DNA from: JAWLEP01 sp964553045
GTDB lineage: Bacteria; Fermentibacterota; Fermentibacteria; Fermentibacterales; JCC-6
DNA: 64,000 nt
Direction: 5' to 3'
Assembly: GCA_964553045.1 (NCBI GenBank)
Contig: CAZKJG010000012.1
Coordinates: 35,033 to 99,032 of the forward strand
Below are positions 33,366 through 41,104 of this stretch, piece by piece. Under the pieces are notes generated by a model, which did not search any database, was not told the origin of the DNA, and saw only the letters and a program-made list of their open reading frames with translations. A program made the translations under genes and the position numbers. The stretch's first letter is position 1. Each line of letters begins with the position of its first letter.

Positions 33366-34162
33366 ATGGGTTACGGACGGGTCCGGGTCCTGGTGGTATG
33401 GAACACGGTTTCCGGGCCGGATACACAGGATGACGACAGGGAGGAAGTCCGTCGGTTCCTGGAAGACAAGGGGGCCGGCTTCGAGATCCGTGACTGGACG
33501 GCGCCGGAAGAGATCCCCGAATGGGTGGAGGAGGCCGAGAGCGGGAACGTGGACCTGCTGGTCTCCGCCGGGGGCTGCCCCTGGGCCTGGAGGAGGCGCT
33601 GGAGGCGGCATGGACCGGCGATGTGGTCCGCATCGATGCCGGATACGTCGCGGAGAGGGACAGGCACTTCCTGGTGGGGGCCTCGGTGGGCGCCCACGCC
33701 GAGCTGGTGCGGAAAACCTCCCGGCAGCGCAAGCGGGAGATGGGATTCCTGGCCTACCTGCTCTCCGGCCTACGCACCGTGCTGAGCTTCCGGCCCCGCA
33801 GGGTCCTGATAGAGACCGACAGGGGAAGCTGGCGCTGGAAGACGGACTCCATCGAGGTGCTGAACACCGCCGGCTTCCTCCCCGCCGACCACGCCCTGGC
33901 CCCCAGGGTGGACCCGGCCGACGGCAGGCTGGACCTGATGGCCCTGCGCAGGGGGACGATCCTGGACCTGGCGGGCCTTCTGCTGTACGCGCTGGTGGGC
34001 AGGAGGTTCGACCCCTGGCGCACCGAGCACCGGCAGGTGCAGAGGGTAGCGATACATTCGAAGGAAGCGCCTGACGTGCAGATGGACGGCGAGTCGGTGG
34101 GAAAGACTCCGGTCACCGTGGAGATCCGCAGGTCGGCCGTATCGGTGGTGTGCCCGGTCTAG
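33366..34162 (+). pseudogene. Diacylglycerol/lipid kinase gene broken by deletion
   Basis: The first part (33366 to about 33575; RVRVLVVWNTVSG, then VDLLVSAGG) is the N-terminus of a DAG-kinase-like lipid kinase. The rest, in another frame, continues as LPLGLEEALEAAWTGDVVRIDAG, SWRWKTDSIEVLNTAGFLPADH and so on to the stop at 34162. Where the family has GGDGTxxE and the following PxGTxND (ATP-binding), nothing remains: the sequence jumps from SAGG to LPLG with a frameshift. So about 30-40 codons are missing and the kinase cannot bind ATP. An assembly error is the other option. Confidence 0.75.
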
Positions 34163-34163
34163 A

Positions 34164-34607
34164 TCAGCCCATCGATATCCAGGCGGCGGCGATCCCCAGC
34201 AGCAGCCCGGCAAACACCTGGGGGAAGCTGTGGCCCAGGAACGTCTTCAGGGCCCGGGGCTCGAAGCCCTCCTCCAGGACGTGGCCCAGACGCAGTATCA
34301 GCTCGTTGAGAACGTGGGCCTGACGGCCGGCTGAGCGACGGACGCCGGTGGCGTCGTACATGACGATGAGGGCGAAGACGGCGGATACGGCGAAGAGGGT
34401 GCTGCCGAAGCCCTCCCGAATGCCCACGCCCGCGGCAAGGGCGCTCACCAGGGCCGAGTGCGAGGAGGGCATCCCGCCGGAGCCGAAGAGCCTCTCCGGG
34501 CACCACCTCTTCTCGATCATCAGGCAGACCAGGGCCTTCAGCACCTGAGCGGTGGCGTCGGCTGCGATGGCCGTCAGGAGAATACGGTTGCCCAGGATCC
34601 CCCCCAT
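34164..34607 (-). CDS. DUF212 (divergent PAP2-like) membrane protein
   Basis: The ATG at 34607 lies two bases after the upstream stop. The 147-residue product has 3-4 transmembrane segments and the family signature GGMPSSHSALVSALA, and ALIVMYDATGVRRSAGRQA with HVLNELI. The family is named acid phosphatase/vanadium haloperoxidase-related; the PSSHS resembles the PAP2 phosphatase motif and acts on membrane lipid phosphates, but activity is unproven. Confidence 0.85.
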   Translation of the reverse strand: MGGILGNRILLTAIAADATAQVLKALVCLMIEKRWCPERLFGSGGMPSSHSALVSALAAGVGIREGFGSTLFAVSAVFALIVMYDATGVRRSAGRQAHVLNELILRLGHVLEEGFEPRALKTFLGHSFPQVFAGLLLGIAAAWISMG

Positions 34608-34609
34608 GG

Positions 34610-35380
34610 CTACCTGGCGGGTTCCGCCGGGGCCTTGATGGCGCCCCAGGTGGACCGGGAGACCGGGGAGGGGTAGCCGTCGTAGAGGCAGGCGGCCCAT
34701 CCGGTGAAGGCCGGTGCCTCCCACTCTTCGACTACGGTGCCGCTGGCGTCGAACCGGTAGATCATCCCCGTCTGGCCATCCAGGGCCTCCGCGCTCCAGA
34801 AGAACTCCCCGTCGTACCACAGGCCGCGGCAGGAGTCGCCGGGTGGCGAGAGGACTGAAGGCGAGGCCTGCTGGATGTCGGGCCAGTCGCCGATGTCCCA
34901 GCTGCGCATCAGCCCGTCGTCGTTCAGCGTCCAGAGGCTCTGGCCGTCCCAGCACGAGCCCAGGACGTCGTAGTCGAAGTCGGCGGAGGAGTCCTTGGTG
35001 CCGTCGGGCAGGTAGCGGTTCATGTCCCACTCGGTGACGTAGAGGTACTGGCCGTCCCAGGCCAGGTCGTAGAAGTAGAAAAGGGACCAGTCGTCGATCA
35101 CCAGGTCCAGCTCCCAGGTCTGCAGGTCCACGATGTAGGTCCTGGGGGCGAAGGCCTCGGAGACGTGAACCTCACCGTCCACAACCTCCAGGTCGTTGAA
35201 GCGGTAGTTGTCGTACTGCTGCCAGTCCAGGACCTGGCCGTCCATGTCCATCACGTAGATGCGGGAGTTGAAGCTCTGGTGGCAGGTGAAGACTATCACC
35301 TGCTCCTCGGCCCCCGCCGTGGCCGGCAGGAGAGCCAGCAGCAGGCAGGCAATGCCGAATCCGCGTGCCGATCTATCCAT
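34610..35380 (-). CDS. Exported protein with repeated beta-propeller-like motifs
   Basis: The ATG at 35380 follows GGAAAGGACCAC. The 256-residue product has a signal peptide (CLLLALLPATAGAE) and repeats of the type LAWDGQYLYVTEWDM, CWDGQSLWTLNDDG, LWYDGEFFWSAEALDG. This W-D-G-x-x-L/F-W pattern is that of secreted beta-propellers (glutamine-cyclotransferase-like). No catalytic residues assigned. It is followed by the DUF212 gene on the same transcript. Confidence 0.6.
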   Translation of the reverse strand: MDRSARGFGIACLLLALLPATAGAEEQVIVFTCHQSFNSRIYVMDMDGQVLDWQQYDNYRFNDLEVVDGEVHVSEAFAPRTYIVDLQTWELDLVIDDWSLFYFYDLAWDGQYLYVTEWDMNRYLPDGTKDSSADFDYDVLGSCWDGQSLWTLNDDGLMRSWDIGDWPDIQQASPSVLSPPGDSCRGLWYDGEFFWSAEALDGQTGMIYRFDASGTVVEEWEAPAFTGWAACLYDGYPSPVSRSTWGAIKAPAEPAR

Positions 35381-35478
35381 GTGGTCCTTTCCGCATGTGC
35401 GCAGCGAGGATGCCTGAGATGCGCTCCGTCCGGCTGGCCGCCGCTTGCGGCAGGGGCAGACCCTGCTCTCCTGCACGT

Positions 35479-35874
35479 CTACTCCTCCGGCTCGAAGTCC
35501 AGGGCGGCGGAGTTGATGCAGTAGCGCAGCCCGGTGGGCCCGGGACCGTCCTCGAACACGTGCCCCAGGTGGGCGCCGCATTTGCTGCAGACCACCTCGG
35601 TGCGGAGCATGCCGTGGGAGTCGTCCGGCCTCTCCTCAACCCCGTCTTCCTCCGCCGGCCTGCTGAAGCTGGGCCATCCGGAGCCGGAATGGTACTTGTC
35701 CTCGGACCTGAACAGCTCCGCCCCGCAGCAGATGCAGCGGTAGGAGCCGTCATCGTCGCTGCGGTAGTAGCGGTTGCGGAACGGCGGCTCGGTTCCCTTC
35801 TCCTGGGTGACATGAAACTGCAGCGGGCTCAGCCTGCCCTTGGGATCCCGCCCGTCATCTTCCTTGCCGGCCAT
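35479..35874 (-). CDS. msrB: Peptide-methionine (R)-S-oxide reductase
   Basis: The ATG at 35874 follows GGAAGGGAAG. The 131-residue cytoplasmic protein is a typical MsrB: LSPLQFHVTQEKGTEPPF, CICCG and CSKCG (four Zn Cys), SGSGWPSF, GHVFEDGPGPTG and the catalytic Cys in LRYCINSAAL. It repairs oxidised methionine in proteins using thioredoxin. A Cys that could resolve the sulfenate is not clear. It is transcribed divergently from the second sulfatase gene. Confidence 0.95.
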   Translation of the reverse strand: MAGKEDDGRDPKGRLSPLQFHVTQEKGTEPPFRNRYYRSDDDGSYRCICCGAELFRSEDKYHSGSGWPSFSRPAEEDGVEERPDDSHGMLRTEVVCSKCGAHLGHVFEDGPGPTGLRYCINSAALDFEPEE

Positions 35875-36034
35875 GTCTTCCCTTCCGTGATATGGAAACC
35901 CTTGCGCATCGATGCTGTTACCTACTATGCCTGTTGTCCAGGCCAAGTCATTTGTGGGCCCACCCGCCGGCGCCAACCGATGCGACAGCGACGGTGAAGG
36001 GGCGGGGAAGTCTCCTCCGACCGAACGGAATGAA

Positions 36035-37324
36035 ATGACATACTCCAGGACCGCCGCCGCCCTGCTGGCGCTGATGATGGCCGGCTGCGGAGCCTCCGGT
36101 CCGGCTCGGCCCAACGTGGTGCTGGTGATAATCGATACGCTCCGGGCGGACCACCTGGGCTGCTACGGCTACCGGCGCGATACGTCGCCAGGCCTGGACA
36201 GCCTGGCCGAATCGGGCACCCTGTGGAGCAGAGTGCAGGGGCAGTCCTCCTGGACGCTTCCGGCGGTAACCTCCGTACTCAACGGCCTCAGCCCCAGGGC
36301 CCACGGGGCCAGGCTGAACGTCTCCGAGAGAACCATGTGGATGGCCTCGCCCAGAGTGCCCACAGCCGTTACCCTTCTGGGCGACGCGGGCTACCGCACG
36401 CTGGGGCTCTTCAACGTGGTGCTGCTCAGCGAGAGCATGGGCTTTCACCGTGGCTTTGACAGGTTCAGCTGCCATCCCCAGGGCCACGGCATGGCCGGCA
36501 GCTCGGTGGACCGGGCGATCTCGTGGATTGAGGAGGAAGAGGGGCGGGACGAGCCCTTCCTGCTGGTCCTCCACCTCTTCGACCCCCATTCGCCCTACGA
36601 CCCTCCCCGGCCCTGGGACACCCTCTACGCTGAGTCCGCCACCGGAGACACGGCCTGGAGCTTTACGCCCCAGGGGGCCGTGGCGGACACATCCCACCGC
36701 GAGCGTCTGGAGAGCCTCTACGACGGCGAGATAGCCTGGACCGATTCGCAGCTCTCCCGTCTGTGGGCCTCCATTCGCAGGCTGGGCCTGGAGGACGAGA
36801 CGCTGGTGCTGGTAACCGCCGACCACGGCGAGGAGTTCCTGGAGCACGGCTACGTCGAGCACGGCAGGACCCTCTACCAGGAGATCACCCGGGTTCCCAT
36901 GATAGCCTCCGGTCCGGGAGTGCCCGCCGACAGCGTGTGCGACTGGGTGGCGTCCCATCTGGACATCCTGCCCACCATACTGGCCGCCGCGGAGTCGGAC
37001 GCCCCGGACGGGCTTCGGGGAAGGGATCTTCTCTCCGGTGCGCCGGCTGGCGGCCGCCGTCTGCCCGCCAGCGGGCTGAACACCGGCCCGCCGTTCCGCA
37101 TGTCCGCCATACGCAGCGGAAGCAGGAAGGTGATCTGGGTCCCGTCCGCCGACAGCGCCGCAATGTACGATCTGGACAGCGATCCGCTGGAGCAGGCTCC
37201 CCTGCCGCCGGAACCGTCGCTGATGCGCGGGGTGGAGGACTACTGGGCAACGCCCTGCATTCATCCCCCGGTCCGCTCCGAGATGGACGTGGCCCCTGCA
37301 TTGAGGGATCTGGGGTACCTGTAG
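36035..37324 (+). CDS. Sulfatase/phosphoester-hydrolase-fold lipoprotein, second copy
   Basis: A 429-residue paralogue of the product of 2110-3447. It has a lipoprotein signal (LLALMMAGC), NVVLVIIDTLRADHLGCYGY, SSWTLPAVTS at the nucleophile site (Thr, not Cys/Ser-x-P-x-R), LHLFDPHSPYDPP, and TADHGEEFLEHG. The same closing ALRDLGYL occurs in the other copy (QLRDLGYI). As there, sulfatase activity by formylglycine is unlikely. It probably acts on phosphodiester- or phosphate-bearing envelope or extracellular glycans. GGAA sits shortly before the ATG. Confidence 0.8.
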   Translation: MTYSRTAAALLALMMAGCGASGPARPNVVLVIIDTLRADHLGCYGYRRDTSPGLDSLAESGTLWSRVQGQSSWTLPAVTSVLNGLSPRAHGARLNVSERTMWMASPRVPTAVTLLGDAGYRTLGLFNVVLLSESMGFHRGFDRFSCHPQGHGMAGSSVDRAISWIEEEEGRDEPFLLVLHLFDPHSPYDPPRPWDTLYAESATGDTAWSFTPQGAVADTSHRERLESLYDGEIAWTDSQLSRLWASIRRLGLEDETLVLVTADHGEEFLEHGYVEHGRTLYQEITRVPMIASGPGVPADSVCDWVASHLDILPTILAAAESDAPDGLRGRDLLSGAPAGGRRLPASGLNTGPPFRMSAIRSGSRKVIWVPSADSAAMYDLDSDPLEQAPLPPEPSLMRGVEDYWATPCIHPPVRSEMDVAPALRDLGYL

Positions 37325-37333
37325 CGCGAGCCC

Positions 37334-38140
37334 CTACCCGGACTCGCCTCGGACCAGGAATGCCGTAAGGTAGATGGCGCCGGAGAGGAGAATGATCATG
37401 GGCCCGCCCTGCAGACCCGTGTACCAGGCCAGGACCAGCCCCGCCACGCTCAGGGCTGCGGCTATGGCGGCGGACGCCGCCATCATCCTACCCATGCGAC
37501 CCACGAACATGCGGGCGATGGCCGGCGGAATGGTCAGCATGGCGATCACCATGATCAGGCCCACCACCCTTATGAGCATCACCACTGTCAGGGCTACCAC
37601 GCACAGGAAGAGCATGAAGAGCATGCCCACCCGGATGCCCTGCACCCGACTGAACTCCGAATCGTAGGAGATTGCCACCAGCTCGCGGAAGAAGCCGGCT
37701 ACGAACAGCAGCACCACCACGTCCAGGAGGGCCATCAGCAACAGGTCCCCCCCGGGTACAGCCATTATGCTTCCGAACAGGTAGCTCATAAGGTCCACGG
37801 CGTAGCCGCCGGATAGCTTGATGAGCACCAGGCCGGTGGCCATGCCTATGGCCCAAAAGGCGGCGATGGCCGTATCCGCCCGCTCCCGGTAGCGGAGGGA
37901 GATGACACCGATGCCCAGCGCGGAGATCAGGCTGAACAGCAGCGCTCCCAGCAGATGGGGAAAACTCGCGGCGTAGGCCAAACCCAGGCCACCGAAGGAG
38001 GCGTGGGCCACGCTGCCGGCCAGCGAGGACATCCTGTTCACCGAGACCAGGGTGCCTACAACGCCGGCGGCCACCGCTCCCAGCAGCGCGGCGGCGAAGG
38101 CGTTCTGCAGGAAGGTGTACTGTGTCAGCGCCTCAATCAT
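37334..38140 (-). CDS. znuB: Zinc/manganese ABC transporter permease (ZnuB-like)
   Basis: A 268-residue ABC-3 permease with eight or so helices: LLGAVAAGVVGTLVSVNRMSSLAGSVAHASFGGLGLAY (SxxHA motif at the entry) and ISLRYRERADTAIAAFWAIGMA. GGAGGGCGGCG precedes the ATG. It ends the zur-znuACB operon, overlapping znuC by eight bases. Specificity for Zn rather than Mn or Fe is inferred from the ZnuA-like partner. Confidence 0.85.
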   Translation of the reverse strand: MIEALTQYTFLQNAFAAALLGAVAAGVVGTLVSVNRMSSLAGSVAHASFGGLGLAYAASFPHLLGALLFSLISALGIGVISLRYRERADTAIAAFWAIGMATGLVLIKLSGGYAVDLMSYLFGSIMAVPGGDLLLMALLDVVVLLFVAGFFRELVAISYDSEFSRVQGIRVGMLFMLFLCVVALTVVMLIRVVGLIMVIAMLTIPPAIARMFVGRMGRMMAASAAIAAALSVAGLVLAWYTGLQGGPMIILLSGAIYLTAFLVRGESG

Positions 38141-38909
38141 CGCCGCCCTCCAGGTCCCTCTTCTCCCCCAGCAGCCGGTGGGGAACGCTGTGGGCCAGAA
38201 GCTCTATGGGGCAGCCGTAGGCCTCGGCCATGGACTCGTGGTCCAGGCCCTCGCCGTGGCTGGCCAGGCGCACGTTCAGGCAGGCAACGGATTTCACGTA
38301 GGAGGTGACCGCCCCTATGTCGTGGGTGACCATGACAATGGTGATCCTGTCGTTGAGCTCTCCGAGAAGGTGGTAGAAGCTCTCCTGGTTGCTGGGATCC
38401 ACGCTGGCGGCCGGCTCGTCCAGCAGCAGCAGGTCCGGGTCCGTGGTCAGGGCCCGGGCAATGAACACCCTCTGGCGCTGTCCGCCGGAGAGGGTCCCCA
38501 CCTTCTTTTCGGCCAGGTCCTCTATGCCCAGCATTGACATCCGGTCCCGGGCGGCCTCCCGGTCCTGGCGGGAGTACCCGGAGAAGGGGCGGATTCCCTG
38601 CAGCCGGCCCATGAGCACCGCGTCCAGCGCCCGAATGGGGAAGTCCCGCTTGAAGGTTGTGTCCTGGGGCACGTAGCCCATGCGATCCCGCGCCTGCTGC
38701 GGAGGTTTTCCGAAGACCCGGACCCGCCCGCTGTCGGGTTTCAGAAGGCCCAGGACGATCTTCATCAGGGTGGTCTTTCCTCCGCCGTTGGGCCCAATCA
38801 CCGCCAGGAAGTCCCGCCGCTCCACCTCCAGGCTGACGTTGCGGAGCACCGAATGGCCCGAGGAGAAGGAGAAGGTAACGTCTTCCAGCTCGACGGCCGC
38901 GGGGCTCAA
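38133..38909 (-). CDS. znuC: Zinc ABC transporter ATPase (ZnuC-like)
   Basis: The start is TTG at 38909, overlapping the znuA stop (TTGA); no ATG lies near the domain start. The 258-residue product has Walker A GPNGGGKTT, signature LSGGQRQRVFIARAL, Walker B LLLLDEPAASVD and H-switch VTHD. It supplies energy for the ZnuB-like permease. It is translationally coupled at both ends. Confidence 0.85.
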   Translation of the reverse strand: MSPAAVELEDVTFSFSSGHSVLRNVSLEVERRDFLAVIGPNGGGKTTLMKIVLGLLKPDSGRVRVFGKPPQQARDRMGYVPQDTTFKRDFPIRALDAVLMGRLQGIRPFSGYSRQDREAARDRMSMLGIEDLAEKKVGTLSGGQRQRVFIARALTTDPDLLLLDEPAASVDPSNQESFYHLLGELNDRITIVMVTHDIGAVTSYVKSVACLNVRLASHGEGLDHESMAEAYGCPIELLAHSVPHRLLGEKRDLEGGDD

Positions 38910-39799
38910 CGGCTTGCAGCTATTCGCCCGGCGACTTCCACCAGATTGGCTGCCCAGTCCTCGGCCAGGGGGTCGGCCACCTCCACCCGGGCCCCTATCT
39001 CGCCGGCCAGGGTCTCGGCCGAGCGCCTGCTGAACTGCGGAGCCACCAGGACCACCGGGTCGGTGAGGCCGCCGGCCACCTCGACGAGGTGGGCCAGCTC
39101 GGAGGGCGAGGGTTCCTGGCCCTGCACCTCTATGGGGAGCTGGAACAGGCCGAACTCGTCGGCGAAGTAGCCCCATGCGGGGTGGAAGACCACGAAGGTG
39201 TCCACGCGGGCGTCCTGCAGCACTGTCCCGATCCTCTGCTGCAGGCTGTCCAGCTCCCGGTGGAAGGCCGCCAGATTGGCCGAGTAGATGCTGTCTCCCT
39301 GCGGGTCGAGCCTGGAGAGGGCGGAGGCGATGGTATCGGCCTGCACCCGGACCAGTTTCGGGGAGAGCCAGATGTGCGGGTCGGGGGAGCCGTGCCCGTG
39401 TCCGTGTCCGTGCTCCCCCTCGTCCGCGTGGGCGCCGTACCTGTCTATGGGGAGCCGGTTCACCCCCAGGTGGGTGGCTACGACTGGCAGGCCGGGATTT
39501 GCGGACTCCAGCCTGGGAAGCCAGGCGCGCTCGAAGGGGACGCCTATGGAAAGGTAGAGGTCCGCCTCCGTCACCTGCCGCATCTCCGCCGGGCCGGGCT
39601 CGTAGGCGGCAGGGCTGGCCCCCGGTGGAAGCGCAGCATCCACCTCCACCCTTCCGCCGGCGATCTTCTCCACGAAGTACTCCTGCGGCGGTATGCTCAC
39701 CATAACCAGGGGAATGTCGTCGGAGCGGGAAGGCCCTCCCCCTCCGCAGGAGAGGCTCACCAGGACTCCAAGAGCCGCCAGTGCCGCTGCCGCCCGCAT
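38906..39799 (-). CDS. znuA: Zinc-binding substrate-binding lipoprotein (ZnuA-like)
   Basis: The ATG at 39799 overlaps the regulator's stop (ATGA). The 297-residue product has a lipoprotein signal (VLVSLSC) and a cluster A-1 binding-protein fold: VSIPPQEYFVEKIAGG, a His-rich acidic loop (EGEHGHGHGHG) followed by PDPHIWLSPK, VFHPAWGYFADEF and an A-V-L-V-A-P-Q end. His residues before and after the loop bind the metal, so Zn is likely. It is the external receptor for the ABC transporter next to it. Confidence 0.9.
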   Translation of the reverse strand: MRAAAALAALGVLVSLSCGGGGPSRSDDIPLVMVSIPPQEYFVEKIAGGRVEVDAALPPGASPAAYEPGPAEMRQVTEADLYLSIGVPFERAWLPRLESANPGLPVVATHLGVNRLPIDRYGAHADEGEHGHGHGHGSPDPHIWLSPKLVRVQADTIASALSRLDPQGDSIYSANLAAFHRELDSLQQRIGTVLQDARVDTFVVFHPAWGYFADEFGLFQLPIEVQGQEPSPSELAHLVEVAGGLTDPVVLVAPQFSRRSAETLAGEIGARVEVADPLAEDWAANLVEVAGRIAASR

Positions 39800-40245
39800 C
39801 ACCCTTCGTGCCCCCCGTTCTCCATGCAATCCGGACATACCCCTTCCCCTCTCAGGTCGAGATGCTCGATGCGGAAGCCGTACGTTTTCTCCAGCCTGTG
39901 CCGCAGAGGGGCGGAGACCTCGCCTGGAACGCGCGTTGTCCTGCCGCACACGGCGCAGCTGAGGTGGTCGTGGTGGTCGTCCCATCTTCCGGAGAGGCGG
40001 TAACGCCTCAGGCCGTCGCCCGACATGGATTCCCGAAGAAAGCCCGCTTCGGCCAGCGACGAAAGACACCTGTATACCGCCGAGAGGTCGCTTCTGGCCC
40101 GCACCATGCCGTGCACCTCGCCGGCGGATACCCCGCAGGCTCCTCCGCCGAACAGCTCTACGACCTGCCTCTTCAGCGGGGTAATGCGCAGTCCGCGCCG
40201 CCTCAGCTCCTCCATGGCCCTTCGGCACCACTTATCGCAAGTCAT
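39799..40245 (-). CDS. Fur-family metalloregulator (Zur-like)
   Basis: A 148-residue Fur-family repressor: RITPLKRQVVELF, HGMVRARSDLSAVYRCLSSLAEAGFL (winged helix), a HHDHLSCAVCG zinc site and CPDC at the end. The start ATG lies inside a nine-base inverted repeat (see 40232-40254), an expected operator. As first gene of the operon with znuA, znuC and znuB it should be the zinc regulator (Zur). Iron or manganese control is possible but less likely. Confidence 0.85.
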   Translation of the reverse strand: MTCDKWCRRAMEELRRRGLRITPLKRQVVELFGGGACGVSAGEVHGMVRARSDLSAVYRCLSSLAEAGFLRESMSGDGLRRYRLSGRWDDHHDHLSCAVCGRTTRVPGEVSAPLRHRLEKTYGFRIEHLDLRGEGVCPDCMENGGHEG

Positions 40246-40254
40246 TTGCGACAA
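40232..40254 (-). promoter_or_regulatory. Palindromic operator over the Fur/Zur-like start codon
   Basis: TTATCGCAA and TTGCGACAA form a 9-5-9 inverted repeat (one mismatch; core TCGCAA-GTCAT-TTGCGA is perfect). The ATG start of the regulator lies in the five-base spacer and next to it. This is the place and size of a Zur or Fur box, suggesting autoregulation of the operon. The sequence is unlike the common E. coli or Bacillus Zur boxes. Confidence 0.6.
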
Positions 40255-40572
40255 TATGCCGGGACTCCACTGACCGGTCAAACCGCCAGGGTCAGGACGG
40301 CACCAATATGCTCGTCGCGGAGACCACCTCGGCGAAGGACGGAATGGACAGACGGCCTTCGGTCTTGCACTTGCAGTAGAAGGACAGGCCCGTCCACGAC
40401 ATCGGGCCGCCGGCAGCAGGTGCGAAGAAGATACGGGGGCAGGGTGTCGGCAGAATATCGACTTCCCGGGCGGCTTTCGCATGGCAACTGGAAACTGCCC
40501 GGGAAATCCTGTATGGTCAAGACAGGCGAGTGCAGCAGGGAGAGACCGGCCCAAAGCGGGAAGGAGCCGCCC
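40246..40572. other. 327-base intergenic gap between divergent genes
   Basis: It separates the Fur-like gene (minus) from the cyclic-nucleotide-binding protein gene (plus). It holds the operator's upstream half, a possible 36-codon minus-strand gene (40292-40402), and the ribosome site of the plus gene. I see no strong -10/-35 pair, tRNA or long hairpin in it. Confidence 0.4.
40292..40402 (-). CDS. Candidate small protein (36 aa) with a CKCK motif
   Basis: ATG at 40402, TGA at 40292-40294. The product contains FYCKCKTEGRL and no signal or membrane part; third positions of codons are mostly G or C as in neighbours, which supports a real gene or the end of one. No ribosome site is visible and the frame stays open upstream. 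It would lie ahead of the Zur-like gene. Confidence 0.3.
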   Translation of the reverse strand: MSWTGLSFYCKCKTEGRLSIPSFAEVVSATSILVPS

Positions 40573-41067
40573 ATGAGAGAGGGACTGCTCTTCGGAAGCG
40601 AGAACGTCCTGGAGAACGAAGACATCATCCACCTCTACGAGGAGATGACCCTGGCCGACGGCGAGGGCCTGATCCACCAGGGAGAGCTCACCACCGCCTT
40701 CTACATAGTCAAGAGCGGTGAGTTGGAGGTGGTGGAGGGGACCGGCGAAGGCGCCATGAAGCTGGCCATGCTCATGGACGGAGACGTGTTCGGGGAGGTC
40801 TCCTTCTTCGACGGCGGCGAGCGGTCGGCCACCGTGCGTTCCCGGGGGACCACCACGGTGTACGCCATGAGCAGGGACAATTTCCTGCAGGTCGTGCGGC
40901 ACGAGCCGGAGCTGGCCCTGCGGATGCTGGTGGCCCTGGGCAGGGTGTCGGCTGGCAAGATGCGAAGGGCCGACAGGATGCTGTCCGGCCTGGCCGGCAA
41001 GTCAGACCTCAGGAAAGAACCCTCGATCCGAAAGCTGGTCAACGAGATCCGCAGCGGCATGCGGTAG
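40573..41067 (+). CDS. Cyclic-nucleotide-binding (Crp-fold) single-domain protein
   Basis: The ATG at 40573 follows GGGAAGGAG at six bases. The 164-residue product has a cNMP-binding barrel: ADGEGLIHQGELTTAFYIVKSGELEVV, GDVFGEVSFFDGGERSATVRS (phosphate-binding cassette with Glu and Arg). A helical tail follows but no helix-turn-helix, so it is not a transcription factor of the Crp type. It may bind cAMP or cGMP and pass the signal to a partner. No neighbour reveals it. Confidence 0.8.
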   Translation: MREGLLFGSENVLENEDIIHLYEEMTLADGEGLIHQGELTTAFYIVKSGELEVVEGTGEGAMKLAMLMDGDVFGEVSFFDGGERSATVRSRGTTTVYAMSRDNFLQVVRHEPELALRMLVALGRVSAGKMRRADRMLSGLAGKSDLRKEPSIRKLVNEIRSGMR

Positions 41068-41070
41068 ATG

Positions 41071-41096
41071 CCGGGGGGGCTGGGGGCGCCCCCCGG
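41071..41096. terminator. GC-rich hairpin between convergent genes
   Basis: CCGGGGGG pairs with CCCCCCGG (loop of ten) between the stop of the cNMP-binding gene (41067) and the stop of the dehydrogenase gene (41105). No T-run. Confidence 0.5.
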
Positions 41097-41104
41097 CCCC
41101 GCCT

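Noticed and set aside
33521..34162. Separate intact gene beginning at 33521
   Set aside because: Its first codons are an out-of-frame reading of the lipid-kinase N-terminus; it is the second half of the broken gene.
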